Part shown: positions 29,265 through 38,486 of the stretch, in pieces
How the letters are laid out: each line of letters starts with the position of its first letter
Position numbering within the stretch: position 1 is the stretch's first letter
DNA from: Candidatus Scatomorpha intestinavium
Lineage (GTDB): Bacteria > Bacillota > Clostridia > Oscillospirales > Oscillospiraceae
Assembly: GCA_018712985.1 (NCBI GenBank)
Contig: DVGA01000034.1
Span: 1-64,000, forward strand
Direction: 5' to 3'
DNA: 64,000 nt
Notes under the pieces: model-generated
Database searches by the model: none
Told to the model about the DNA's origin: nothing
What the model saw: only the letters and a program-made list of their open reading frames with translations
Translations under genes and position numbers: made by a program

Positions 29265-29943
29265 CCCATATGAGGTACTCGGCGTTTCGCGCGACGCGAG
29301 CGACGAGGAGATCAAAGCGGCATACCGCGCCCTGGCAAAAAAATACCACCCCGACCGCAACCCCGGCAACAAGGCTGCGGCGGAGAAAATGAACGAGATA
29401 AACGCCGCCTACGACGCCATAAAGAGCGGCGAGGCCGACAGGTACGGGTCCAACGGCTACGGCGCCGGCGGCTACGGCGGTTACGGCTACGGGTATGGAC
29501 AGCAGGAGCAGGACCCCTGGACAGCCTGGCAGCAGGCCTGGAGCGGGGGATATCAGCAGCAGTACGGCCAGGAGGAGCGCACGGAGTACCGCGCGGCTGA
29601 AAACTACATCCGCGCGGGGCATTTCAAGGAGGCGTTCACGGCGCTCTCCTCCGTCCCGGCCTCGGAGCGCGACGCGCGCTGGTACTACCTTGCGGCCATT
29701 GCAAACTCCGGCATGGGCAACAGGATAACGGCCATAGAATACGCCCAGCGGGCAGCCTCCATGGAGCCCGGGAACCAGGACTACCGCAGCCTGGTGGAAG
29801 AGCTGCAGCACGGCGGCACGGTGTATACAAACCGCCGGGCGGGCTTCCAGATGGGCGGGAGGGGCATGAACAGCCTCTGCCTCGGACTCTGCGCGGCTCA
29901 GCTCTGCATGGGCTTCTGCCGCATGCCATACTGCTGGGTGTGA
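29254..29943 (+). CDS. J-domain (DnaJ-like) protein
   Basis: [53 protein letters not shown] with HPD motif; TTG start. Confidence 0.92.
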   Translation: MNRDPYEVLGVSRDASDEEIKAAYRALAKKYHPDRNPGNKAAAEKMNEINAAYDAIKSGEADRYGSNGYGAGGYGGYGYGYGQQEQDPWTAWQQAWSGGYQQQYGQEERTEYRAAENYIRAGHFKEAFTALSSVPASERDARWYYLAAIANSGMGNRITAIEYAQRAASMEPGNQDYRSLVEELQHGGTVYTNRRAGFQMGGRGMNSLCLGLCAAQLCMGFCRMPYCWV

Positions 29944-29949
29944 TGTGAC

Positions 29950-30699
29950 ATGGATTTGAAGGAATTCTTCTCTCAGCATCCCAAATGCGCCCTCGCCTTC
30001 TCGGGCGGGACGGATTCGGCACTGCTGCTCTATGAGGCGCGGCGGCTCGGCGCGGACGTGAGGGCTTATTTTGTGAAAGGGCCGTTCCAGCCGCAGTTTG
30101 AACTGGACGACGCGCGGCGCCTGGCCGGAGAGACGGGCGCGGAAATGCAGGTTATCGAAACCGACGTGCTGTCCGTGCCGGAGGTGGCGGAAAACGGGCC
30201 GCGGCGCTGCTATTACTGCAAGAGGGCGATTTTTTCGCTGATTTTCGAGCACGCTGCGCAGGACGGGTACGAAACCGTGATAGACGGCACGAACGCCTCC
30301 GATAAGGTGGACGACCGGCCGGGGATGCAGGCCCTCGCCGAGCTGGGCGTGCTCTCGCCGCTCAGGCTGTGCGGGATAACCAAGGCCATGGTGCGCGAGA
30401 TGTCCGCCGCGGCTGGGCTGTTCACCGCGGACAAGCCCTCATACGCCTGCCTTGCGACGAGGGTGCCTACGGGGACGCCGATCACGCGCGCCGACCTGGA
30501 AAAAATAGAGCGCAGCGAAAACGCCCTGCACGCTCTCGGGTTTTCAGACTTCCGAGTAAGGCTCGAGGGGAGCGGCGCAAGGCTCGAATTGCCGCCGGAG
30601 CAGCTGCCGGCGGTTGTGCAAAACAGGGAGAGAATACTTGAATCGCTCTCAGTGTTTTTCGCACGAATAACGGTTGACCTTGCAGGGCGGACAAATTAA
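29950..30699 (+). CDS. larE: ATP-dependent sacrificial sulfur transferase LarE
   Basis: ALAFSGGTDSALLLYEA PP-loop; RRCYYCKRAIFSLI; DGTNASDK; KPSYACLATRVPTGTPIT. Confidence 0.93.
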   Translation: MDLKEFFSQHPKCALAFSGGTDSALLLYEARRLGADVRAYFVKGPFQPQFELDDARRLAGETGAEMQVIETDVLSVPEVAENGPRRCYYCKRAIFSLIFEHAAQDGYETVIDGTNASDKVDDRPGMQALAELGVLSPLRLCGITKAMVREMSAAAGLFTADKPSYACLATRVPTGTPITRADLEKIERSENALHALGFSDFRVRLEGSGARLELPPEQLPAVVQNRERILESLSVFFARITVDLAGRTN

Positions 30700-30724
30700 G
30701 TATTTCCGTAATATGTTTTGCGAA

Positions 30725-30766
30725 AATATGCAGTATTTGCTTGAAAAACGGCAAATACTGCATATT
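30725..30766. promoter_or_regulatory. 16-bp inverted repeat downstream of larE and upstream of the operon promoter
   Basis: aatatgcagtatttgc-ttgaaaaacg-gcaaatactgcatatt, perfect arms; no following T-run. Confidence 0.75.
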
Positions 30767-30815
30767 GTGCATAATGGGGAGAAATCAAAATCTTATCTTT
30801 TCGCTCCTGTTTATC

Positions 30816-30844
30816 TTGACAATAACCGCATGTTATTGTATAAT
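30816..30844 (+). promoter_or_regulatory. Consensus sigma-A promoter for the kdgT-larA operon with embedded dyad
   Basis: TTGACA (30816-21), 17-bp spacer, TATAAT (30839-44); dyad CAATAAC-CGCAT-GTTATTG at 30820-30838. Confidence 0.85.
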
Positions 30845-31017
30845 TTCCAACACATACAGCTTCAAAACAATAGTGAAACTGTGAAAATTGGCAACAAAAA
30901 TGCCAGAAAATTGCATGTCTTTTTGGAAAAGGAGGTGTGGTTTTCCCGAAAACAAGAGGGGTTTTCGGAACGTTTCGCAGAACATCGCATCTATTTTTTG
31001 AGGAGGAAAAGGAAGAA

Positions 31018-31998
31018 ATGAAGATCCTGAAAACGGTAAAGAAAATTCCCGGCGGCCTGATGGTCATACCTCTGCTGCTGGGCGCCGCCTTCAACACCTG
31101 GCTGCCCGAGGCCATCACCATCGGCGGCGACGGCACTTTTACGACCTATCTGTGGAAGAGCGGCGCAATGCCTATCCTGGCAGTGTTCCTGTTCTGCAAC
31201 GGCGCGCAGATAAACGTCAAGTCCGCCGGCATACCCCTTGCAAAGGGCGTTATACTTACCGCGATTAAGTTCGTTATCGGTGCTGCGCTCGGCATCATCG
31301 TCAACCAGCTCTGGGGACCCGAGGGCATTCTCGGCCTCACCCCGCTGGCACTGATTGGCGCCATCACCAACTCCAACGGCGGCCTCTACTCCGCCCTTGC
31401 CGGTGAGTTCGGCGACTCCAGCGACGTCGGCGCTGTTTCCATCCTCTCCATCAACGACGGCCCGTTCCTGACCATGGTCGCCATGGGTGTCAGCGGCGCG
31501 GCCGATATCCCCTTCATGGTGCTCGTCGGCAGCATCGTCCCCATCGCCGTGGGCTGCATCCTCGGCAACCTCGACGAGGACATCCGTGAGTTCTGCGCCC
31601 CCGGCGCTACCATGATGATCCCCTTCTTCGCGTTCCCCCTCGGCGCGGGCCTCAACTTCATGCAGCTCCTGACCGCCGGCATCCCGGGCATCTTCCTCGG
31701 CGTTATCTGCTGCCTGCTCACCGGCCTGGGCGGCTATCTCTGCATGCGCCTCATCAAGAGCAAGCACCCCGAAGCTGGCGGCGCCATCGGCACCACCGCC
31801 GGCAACGCGGCCAGCACCCCGGCCTCCCTTGCTCAGGCTGACCCCAGCCTCGCTCCCTACGAGACCGCTGCTACCGCTCAGATGGCCGCGAGCTGCATCG
31901 TGACCGCCATCCTCTGCCCGATTCTTGTCAGCTTCCTGCACAAGTACGAAGTAAAGCGTCAGGCCAAGGTTGCCGCCAAGAAGGCCGGCAAAGCCTGA
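31018..31998 (+). CDS. 2-keto-3-deoxygluconate permease (KdgT family)
   Basis: MKILKTVKKIPGGLMVIPLLLGAAFNTWLPEAI…ALIGAITNSNGGLYSALAGEFGD; SD gaggaggaaaaggaag. Confidence 0.92.
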   Translation: MKILKTVKKIPGGLMVIPLLLGAAFNTWLPEAITIGGDGTFTTYLWKSGAMPILAVFLFCNGAQINVKSAGIPLAKGVILTAIKFVIGAALGIIVNQLWGPEGILGLTPLALIGAITNSNGGLYSALAGEFGDSSDVGAVSILSINDGPFLTMVAMGVSGAADIPFMVLVGSIVPIAVGCILGNLDEDIREFCAPGATMMIPFFAFPLGAGLNFMQLLTAGIPGIFLGVICCLLTGLGGYLCMRLIKSKHPEAGGAIGTTAGNAASTPASLAQADPSLAPYETAATAQMAASCIVTAILCPILVSFLHKYEVKRQAKVAAKKAGKA

Positions 31999-32091
31999 GC
32001 TACATAAAAACCATCAGGGCAGGCGGTTTTTGCCACCTGCCCCGTGGCATGTAAGGACACAATCAATTTATATATCTGGAGGTAGTTTGAA

Positions 32092-33375
32092 ATGCCTGTA
32101 GTTAAGTTTCCGTATGGCAAGGATTTCCTGAGCCTTGATATTCCCGAGAGCCGCTTTGCCGGCGTGATGGAGAGCCACATGCACGAGTACAAGCCCGCCG
32201 GCACCCCCGACGAGCTCGTCCGCACCGCCATGGCCAACCCCATCGGCACCCCGACCCTGGCCGTCATGGCCGAGGGCAAGAAGAAGGTCGTCATCATCTG
32301 CTCCGACCACACCCGCCCGGTGCCCAGCAAGGTCATCATCCCCCCGATGCTCGAGGAGATCCGCAAGGGAAGCCCCGACGCCGACATCACTCTGCTTGTA
32401 GCTACCGGCTGCCACCGCGAGACCACCAAGGAAGAGCTCATCAACAAGTTTGGTGAGGACATTGTCGCCAACGAGAAGATAGTCGTCCACGACTGCGACG
32501 ACACCGACAACCTCGTCTACATCGGCAAGCTGCCCAGCGGCGGCGACCTGATCGTCAACAAGCTGGCCGTCGAGGCCGACCTGCTGGTGGCCGAGGGCTT
32601 CATCGAGCCCCACTTCTTCGCGGGCTTCTCCGGCGGCCGCAAGAGCATCCTGCCCGGCATCGCCTCCCGCAAGACCGTTGTTTACAACCACAACGGCAAG
32701 TTCATCGACGATCCGCACAGCCGCACCGGCATAGTGGACGGCAACCCCATCCACAACGATATGCTGTATGCCGCCCGCGCCGCACACCTGGCCTACATCG
32801 TCAACGTCATCAACGACTCCAACAAGACCCCGATTTACGCCGTCGCCGGCGACGTCGACCTGGCCCACCGTGTCGGCCGCGAGTTCCTGAGCAGCCAGTG
32901 CCAGGTGCCCGCAAACATGAGCGACATCGTCATCTCCACCAACGGCGGCTATCCGCTGGACCAGAACATCTATCAGTCCGTCAAGGGCATGACCGCCGCT
33001 GAGGCCACCGTCAAAGAGGGCGGCGTCATCATCATGCTCAGCAAGTGCAACGACGGCCACGGCGGCAAGGTTTTCTATGAAACCTTCCGCGACGAGAAGA
33101 ATCTGCAGCGCATGATGGACACCTTCATCGCCACTCCGCCCACCGAGACCATCATCGACCAGTGGCAGAGCCAGATTTTCGCCCGTCTGCTGATGCGCGC
33201 CACCGTTGTGTTTGTCTCCGACGCCCCGGACGACATGGTCTCCGACCTGCACATGGTCCCGGCCCACTCCATGGAGGAGGCCCTGGCCAAGGCCGACGAG
33301 ATCCTCGCCGCCAAGGGCATCAAGGACGGCTCCATCCTCTCCATCCCCGACGGCGTGTCCGTCATGGTGGTGTGA
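32092..33375 (+). CDS. LarA-family nickel-pincer-dependent 2-hydroxyacid racemase/epimerase
   Basis: SDHTRP (D72, R75), ATGCHRE (H108), EPHFFAGFSGGRKSILPG (H174, K184), KTVVYNH (H200); SD ggaggtag. Confidence 0.93.
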   Translation: MPVVKFPYGKDFLSLDIPESRFAGVMESHMHEYKPAGTPDELVRTAMANPIGTPTLAVMAEGKKKVVIICSDHTRPVPSKVIIPPMLEEIRKGSPDADITLLVATGCHRETTKEELINKFGEDIVANEKIVVHDCDDTDNLVYIGKLPSGGDLIVNKLAVEADLLVAEGFIEPHFFAGFSGGRKSILPGIASRKTVVYNHNGKFIDDPHSRTGIVDGNPIHNDMLYAARAAHLAYIVNVINDSNKTPIYAVAGDVDLAHRVGREFLSSQCQVPANMSDIVISTNGGYPLDQNIYQSVKGMTAAEATVKEGGVIIMLSKCNDGHGGKVFYETFRDEKNLQRMMDTFIATPPTETIIDQWQSQIFARLLMRATVVFVSDAPDDMVSDLHMVPAHSMEEALAKADEILAAKGIKDGSILSIPDGVSVMVV

Positions 33376-33512
33376 GAGCCGGCACAGCGCTAATAACTTA
33401 CCCGGCATGACCTACGCGCCGGCCCTGCCGGGCCGGCGCGGTTTTCATAACCAAAAGACGGTTGTGAGCAGGCCGAAGGGCCTGTAAAAGCAAGTAAGTG
33501 GAGGTTTTTGCA

Positions 33513-34649
33513 TTGAAAAAAGCGGTTCTTATACCCGATTCCTTTAAGGGCACCATGTCTTCCACCCGCGTGTGCCAGCTCATCGCGGAGCGCATCGAAA
33601 AGATATTCCCCGGCTGCGCCGTGCAGTCCATCCCCGTCGCGGACGGCGGCGAGGGCAGCGTTGACGCCTTCCTGACCGCCGTGGGCGGCGAGAAGGTGAC
33701 CAGGACCGTCACCGGCCCCTGGTTTGAGAAGTGCGAGGGCTACTACGGGCTGATCGACGGCGGCGTCACCGCCGTGCTCGAGATGGCAGCCGCGGCCGGC
33801 CTGCCCATGGTGGGCGACCACAAGGACCCCTCCGGCACCACGACCTACGGCGTGGGCGAGCTGATAGCGGACGCGGCCCGCAGCGGGGCCAAAAAGCTCG
33901 TCGTCGGCCTCGGCGGCAGCGCCACGAACGACGGCGGCTGCGGTGCGGCCGCTGCCGCGGGCGTCAAGTTCTACAACGCCGCTGGAGAGAGCTTTGTGCC
34001 CGTCGGCGGGACGCTGAAGGACATCGAGAAGATTGATATGTCCGGCCTGGACGACGCTTTGAAGAGCGTCGAGATGGTCACCATGTGCGACATAGACAAC
34101 CCGATGTACGGCAAGACCGGCGCGGCCTATATCTTCGGGCCCCAGAAGGGCGCGGACGCCGAGATGGTCGAGTTCCTCGACCAGGGCCTGCGCCACCTTG
34201 CCGAGGTCATCAAGCGCGACGTGGGCGTCGACGTGGCCGAGATCCCCGGCGCGGGCGCTGCGGGCGCTATGGGCGCCGGCATGGTCGCCTTCTTCGGCTC
34301 GAGGCTGCAGATGGGCATCGAGACCGTGCTCGACACCGTCGGCTTCGACGAGGCTATCAAGGACGCCGACGTTATTTTCACCGGCGAGGGCAAGATAGAC
34401 TCCCAGAGCCTGCGCGGCAAGGTCGTCATCGGCGTGGCCCGCAGGGCGGTGAAGCAGGCGAAGCCCGTTATCGCCATCGTCGGCGGCGCGGACTACGACG
34501 TGGACGCCGCCTACGGCGAGGGCGTCACCGCAATATTCCCGATCAACCGCCTGCCGCAGGACTTCTCCGTGCTCAAGGAGCATTCCGAGGAGAACCTGGC
34601 CTTCGCGGCGGAGAACGTGCTGCGCACCATGCGCATGGCCGGAATGTGA
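33513..34649 (+). CDS. Glycerate kinase (GarK/GlxK type)
   Basis: KKAVLIPDSFKGTMSSTRVCQLIAERI, PVADGGEGSVDAFL, GLGGSATNDGGCGAAAA, FTGEGKIDSQSLRGK; TTG start after SD ggaggt. Confidence 0.95.
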   Translation: MKKAVLIPDSFKGTMSSTRVCQLIAERIEKIFPGCAVQSIPVADGGEGSVDAFLTAVGGEKVTRTVTGPWFEKCEGYYGLIDGGVTAVLEMAAAAGLPMVGDHKDPSGTTTYGVGELIADAARSGAKKLVVGLGGSATNDGGCGAAAAAGVKFYNAAGESFVPVGGTLKDIEKIDMSGLDDALKSVEMVTMCDIDNPMYGKTGAAYIFGPQKGADAEMVEFLDQGLRHLAEVIKRDVGVDVAEIPGAGAAGAMGAGMVAFFGSRLQMGIETVLDTVGFDEAIKDADVIFTGEGKIDSQSLRGKVVIGVARRAVKQAKPVIAIVGGADYDVDAAYGEGVTAIFPINRLPQDFSVLKEHSEENLAFAAENVLRTMRMAGM

Positions 34650-34657
34650 GGCGCGGC

Positions 34658-35686
34658 ATGAAGCCGATCCTTGCGATAACAATGGGCGACCCGGCGGGCG
34701 TCGGGCCGGAGATCTCCGTAAAAGCCCTCGCAAAGAGCGAGGTATATGAGTACTGCCGCCCGCTCGTCGTGGGCTCGCCGTACATAATGGAGCGCGCCGC
34801 CGGCTTCACCGGCAGGAGCGACATAAGAATCAACGAGATTAAGTCCGTGGCGGACGCGAAGTTCGAATTCGGCACTATAGACGTCATAGACCCGGGCCTT
34901 GAGGGCATGGATAAGGTCGTCCCCGGCAAGATAAGCGCCGAAGCGGGCGATGCGGCCTTCAAGTGCGTCGTTAAGGCCATCGAGCTCGCCATGGCCAAAG
35001 AGGTGGACGGCACGGTGACCAACCCCCTGAACAAGGAGGCCATCAACCTCGCCGGGCACCACTTCTCCGGTCACACGGAGATTTACGCGCACTACACCAA
35101 CACGAAGAAATACACCATGATGCTCATGCATGAAAACATGCGCGTTGTCCACGTTTCCACGCACGTCTCGCTCCGCGAGGCCTGCGACAGGGTGAAAAAG
35201 GAGCGCGTGCTCGACTGCATCCGCATGGCGGCGGACGCCTGCCGGAAGCTGGGTATCGAGAACCCGCGTGTCGGCGTGGCGGGGCTGAACCCGCACTGCG
35301 GCGAAAACGGGCTGTTCGGCCGCGAGGAAATCGAGGAGATCACCCCGGCTGTGGAGGCCGCGAAGGCCGAGGGGATCGATTGCACCGGCCCCGTGGCGCC
35401 GGACACGGTGTTCAGCAAGCTGCGCGGCGGCTGGTTCGACATCGTCGTGGCAATGTACCATGACCAGGGCCACATCCCTATGAAGGTCGTGGGCTTCGTC
35501 TACGACCAGGAGAAGAAGGAGTGGGGCGCCGTCGCGGGCGTGAATATCACCTGCGGGCTGCCGATAATCCGCGTGAGCGTCGACCACGGCACCGCCATGG
35601 GCCACGCCGGGCACGGAAATGCCAGCGAGCTGAGCCTTGTCAATTCCATCGAGTGCGCGACGCAGTTCGCGCTGCACTGGGAGTGA
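34658..35686 (+). CDS. 4-hydroxythreonine-4-phosphate dehydrogenase family protein (PdxA2-like)
   Basis: ITMGDPAGVGPEI, GHTEIYA, VAGLNPHCGENGLFG, YHDQGHIPMKV, HGTAMGHAGHGNAS. Confidence 0.93.
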   Translation: MKPILAITMGDPAGVGPEISVKALAKSEVYEYCRPLVVGSPYIMERAAGFTGRSDIRINEIKSVADAKFEFGTIDVIDPGLEGMDKVVPGKISAEAGDAAFKCVVKAIELAMAKEVDGTVTNPLNKEAINLAGHHFSGHTEIYAHYTNTKKYTMMLMHENMRVVHVSTHVSLREACDRVKKERVLDCIRMAADACRKLGIENPRVGVAGLNPHCGENGLFGREEIEEITPAVEAAKAEGIDCTGPVAPDTVFSKLRGGWFDIVVAMYHDQGHIPMKVVGFVYDQEKKEWGAVAGVNITCGLPIIRVSVDHGTAMGHAGHGNASELSLVNSIECATQFALHWE

Positions 35687-35690
35687 GTAA

Positions 35691-36905
35691 ATGGACAGAT
35701 ATCTGATAATTGCCGACGATTTCACCGGCGCGAACGACACCGGCGTGCAGCTCCGCCGCCGCGGGCTGCCCACGAGCGTCATCTTCGCCGGGAAGAAGCT
35801 GCCTGAGGGCGACTGCGTGGTCATAGACACCGAAAGCCGCGGCGTATCGGGCGAGGAAGCGGCGGAGGCCGTCCGGCTCGCCTGTGCGGAGGTAAGCTTT
35901 GACGACTACAAGTACGTCATAAAGAAGGTTGATTCCACGCTCCGTGGGAATATTGCCGCCGAGGTCGCTGCACTGGACGCGGCGTATAAGCCGGAGCTCG
36001 TGGTTTTCGCGCCCGCGCTGCCCGCGCTGGGCCGCACGACTGTGGGCGGCGTCCACTGCCTGAAGGGCGTGCCGCTTACCGAGACGGAACTGGCGAAGGA
36101 CCCCAAAAACCCGGTAAAAGAGGACAACATCGCCCGGCTTCTCGCTGCGGAGTACACCGAAAAGGTCGCGTACGTGCCGCTGGAGGAGGTGCGCGGGGAG
36201 ATTGACCTGAGCGAGGGCAGAATTTTCGCCTTTGACTCCGTTTCCGACTCGGACATGCGCCGCGTGATAAGCGCAGCGCGCGCCACAGGGAAGCGCGTGC
36301 TCTGGATAGGCACCGCCGCGATGGCGGACAACATCATGGAACTCGAGCGCAAGACTGCACCGGTGTTCAGCGTGGTGGCCAGCGTCAGCGACGTCACCGG
36401 CGGGCAGGTACGCGCTGCAGAGGCCGCAGGGGTGAAGAGCGTTGTAGTCCCCTTCCACGAAATCCTGTCCGGAGAGAAGGGGCAGGCAGAGTACGTAAGC
36501 GCCGCTGTGGAGAGCCTGAACGCCGGGTTCGACACCATGCTCGTCAGCAGCAGTACGCTCAGCCGCAGCGAGCTCGACGCCGCCAAGGCCGAGGGCGAGC
36601 GCCAGGGCATGAGCCTGCCCGAGGTGAGCGACTATGTGCGCTTCACGATGGGCGAGATGGCCGCGCAGGTGCTCTCCGAGTGCGCCGTGAGCGGCGTGTT
36701 CGTCACCGGCGGCGACACGGCCCTCGGCCTGCTCGAGAGCCTTGGGGCGGACGGCTCCGAAATCCTCTCGGAGGTCAGCGTGGGCATACCCATGATGCGC
36801 CTCATCGGCGGAAAGGCCGCGGGAGTGAAGATGGTGACCAAGGCGGGCGCTTTCGGCACGCCGGACGCCATAAACAACGCCCTGCGCAAACTCAAGGAAG
36901 CGTAA
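35691..36905 (+). CDS. Four-carbon acid sugar kinase family protein (DUF1537)
   Basis: YLIIADDFTGANDTGVQLRRRG, KKVDSTLRGNIAAEVAA, FVTGGDTALGLLESLG. Confidence 0.93.
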   Translation: MDRYLIIADDFTGANDTGVQLRRRGLPTSVIFAGKKLPEGDCVVIDTESRGVSGEEAAEAVRLACAEVSFDDYKYVIKKVDSTLRGNIAAEVAALDAAYKPELVVFAPALPALGRTTVGGVHCLKGVPLTETELAKDPKNPVKEDNIARLLAAEYTEKVAYVPLEEVRGEIDLSEGRIFAFDSVSDSDMRRVISAARATGKRVLWIGTAAMADNIMELERKTAPVFSVVASVSDVTGGQVRAAEAAGVKSVVVPFHEILSGEKGQAEYVSAAVESLNAGFDTMLVSSSTLSRSELDAAKAEGERQGMSLPEVSDYVRFTMGEMAAQVLSECAVSGVFVTGGDTALGLLESLGADGSEILSEVSVGIPMMRLIGGKAAGVKMVTKAGAFGTPDAINNALRKLKEA

Positions 36906-36954
36906 GCAAATTTGAAGCCGGGCCGCATAGACGGCCCGGCGGAAAGGATTATTT

Positions 36955-37248
36955 ATGAGCATTATTCACGCGGTTCACATCGACGATAAGGACTCCTGCG
37001 TCACCGTGACCGAGCCGGTGAAGGCCGGCGACACCGTTGAGTACCACCTCGCCGACGGAACTGTGGAGCAGGTGACCGCCCTGGGCGATTCCCCGATCTA
37101 CCACAAGATTGCGATAGTGGACGTGACGGCGGGCGGATACGTCTACAAGTACGGCGAGAAGATCGGCATAGCCGCCTGCGACATAAAGAAGGGCGACTAT
37201 GTCCACACACACAATCTGAAGCCCGTCGGGCATCTGCAGGAGGCGTAA
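36955..37248 (+). CDS. UxaA/SuyA-like small dehydratase subunit (SAF domain)
   Basis: 97 aa; AIVDVTAGGYVYKYGEKIGIAACDIKKGDYVHTHNL. Confidence 0.88.
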   Translation: MSIIHAVHIDDKDSCVTVTEPVKAGDTVEYHLADGTVEQVTALGDSPIYHKIAIVDVTAGGYVYKYGEKIGIAACDIKKGDYVHTHNLKPVGHLQEA

Positions 37249-37251
37249 GGC

Positions 37252-38424
37252 ATGGATAAGACCACTTTTATGGGCTATAAGAGGCCGTATGGCCGCGTCG
37301 GCATCCGCAACCACGTCGTGGTAATGCCGGGCGTGAACTGTGCTGAAATCGCCGCGAGGCGCATAGCCGAAAGCTGCAAGGGCTCGACCCTGCTCACCAA
37401 CCCCTACGGCTGCGTGCAGAGCCAGGGCGACACTCAGATAACGCTGAAGATCCTCGCCGGGCTGCTCGCCAACCCGAACGTACACAGCGTGCTCATCGTC
37501 GGCCTCGGCTGCGAGACCATGCAGAAGGACATGTACCTCAACGCCGTGGAGGAGCGCTCCCCCGGCAAGCGCGTGGAGTACATCACCATCCAGCAGTGCG
37601 GCGGAATCGGCCGCACGGTGGCCAAGGGCATTTCCATCGTCCAGGAGCTCCTCGCCGAGGCTGAGAAGTGCAGGCGCGAGCCCTGTCCGATAGGCGAGCT
37701 GATGCTCGGCCTCGAGTGCGGCGGCAGCGACCCCACGAGCGGCATCTGCGCCAATGTGGCGCTCGGCATAGTCTCCGACCGCCTGGTGGACATGGGCGGC
37801 AGCAGCGTCATCAGCGAGACCAGCGAGGCCATCGGCGCCGAGCACATCCTGAAGGCCCGCGGCGCCACGCCGGAGATTGGCCAGAAAATCTATGACACCA
37901 TCAAGTGGAAGGACGACGCCTACCGCGAGATGGGCGAGGACATCCGCAACTCCAACCCCACCCCGGGCAACATCCGCAGCGGACTCACCACTCTCGAGGA
38001 GAAGAGCCTCGGCTGCATAAACAAGAGCGGCACGAGGCCCTTCACCGGCTGCTACGCCTATGGCGAGATGATCACCACGCGCGGCCCCGCCTTCCTCGAG
38101 ACCGGCGCGTATGACCCGCTGAGCACGATAGGCGAGCTCGCCAGCGGCTGCCAGACCGTGGCCTTCACCACCGGCATGGGCAACCCGATGGGCTGCGCCG
38201 TCGGCCCGGTCATAAAGATAACCGGCAACCACCAGACCTATGAGTGGATGAACGACCTGCTCGATTTCGACTGCAGCGCCAGCCTGCGCGGCGAAAAATC
38301 CCACGCCCAGGTGGCGGACGAGCTGTTCGACCTGATAATCGACGTCTGCGAGGGCAAGCTGACAAAGGCGGAGATCAACGGCTCCGACATCAACACGATA
38401 GACCACTATAACATGCTCTGCTGA
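37252..38424 (+). CDS. UxaA/SuyB-like large dehydratase/lyase subunit
   Basis: FMGYKRPYGRVGIRNHVVVMPGVNCAEIAARRIA, GCVQSQGD, LECGGSDPTSGICANVALG, TGMGNPMGCAVGPVIKITGN. Confidence 0.9.
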   Translation: MDKTTFMGYKRPYGRVGIRNHVVVMPGVNCAEIAARRIAESCKGSTLLTNPYGCVQSQGDTQITLKILAGLLANPNVHSVLIVGLGCETMQKDMYLNAVEERSPGKRVEYITIQQCGGIGRTVAKGISIVQELLAEAEKCRREPCPIGELMLGLECGGSDPTSGICANVALGIVSDRLVDMGGSSVISETSEAIGAEHILKARGATPEIGQKIYDTIKWKDDAYREMGEDIRNSNPTPGNIRSGLTTLEEKSLGCINKSGTRPFTGCYAYGEMITTRGPAFLETGAYDPLSTIGELASGCQTVAFTTGMGNPMGCAVGPVIKITGNHQTYEWMNDLLDFDCSASLRGEKSHAQVADELFDLIIDVCEGKLTKAEINGSDINTIDHYNMLC

Positions 38425-38440
38425 GCGCGCAAAAACGAAA

Positions 38441-38466
38441 GGGGCCGCCCCCGGCGGGGCGGCCCC
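38441..38466 (+). other. Intra-operon GC hairpin between uxaA-large and larB
   Basis: ggggccgcccc-cggc-ggggcggcccc, perfect 11-bp stem, no T-tract. Confidence 0.8.
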
Positions 38467-38486
38467 GCGAATCCTTGAGGTATGCT

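Noticed and set aside
30725-30766. larE terminator
   Set aside because: Strong inverted repeat but no T-tract and a long 10-nt loop; an operator role is at least as likely, so it is left as regulatory
30937-31017. GTG-started extension of the KdgT permease (MVFPKTRGVFGTFRRTSHLFFEEEKEE…)
   Set aside because: ATG at 31018 has the good SD (gaggagg) and gives a normal KdgT N-terminus
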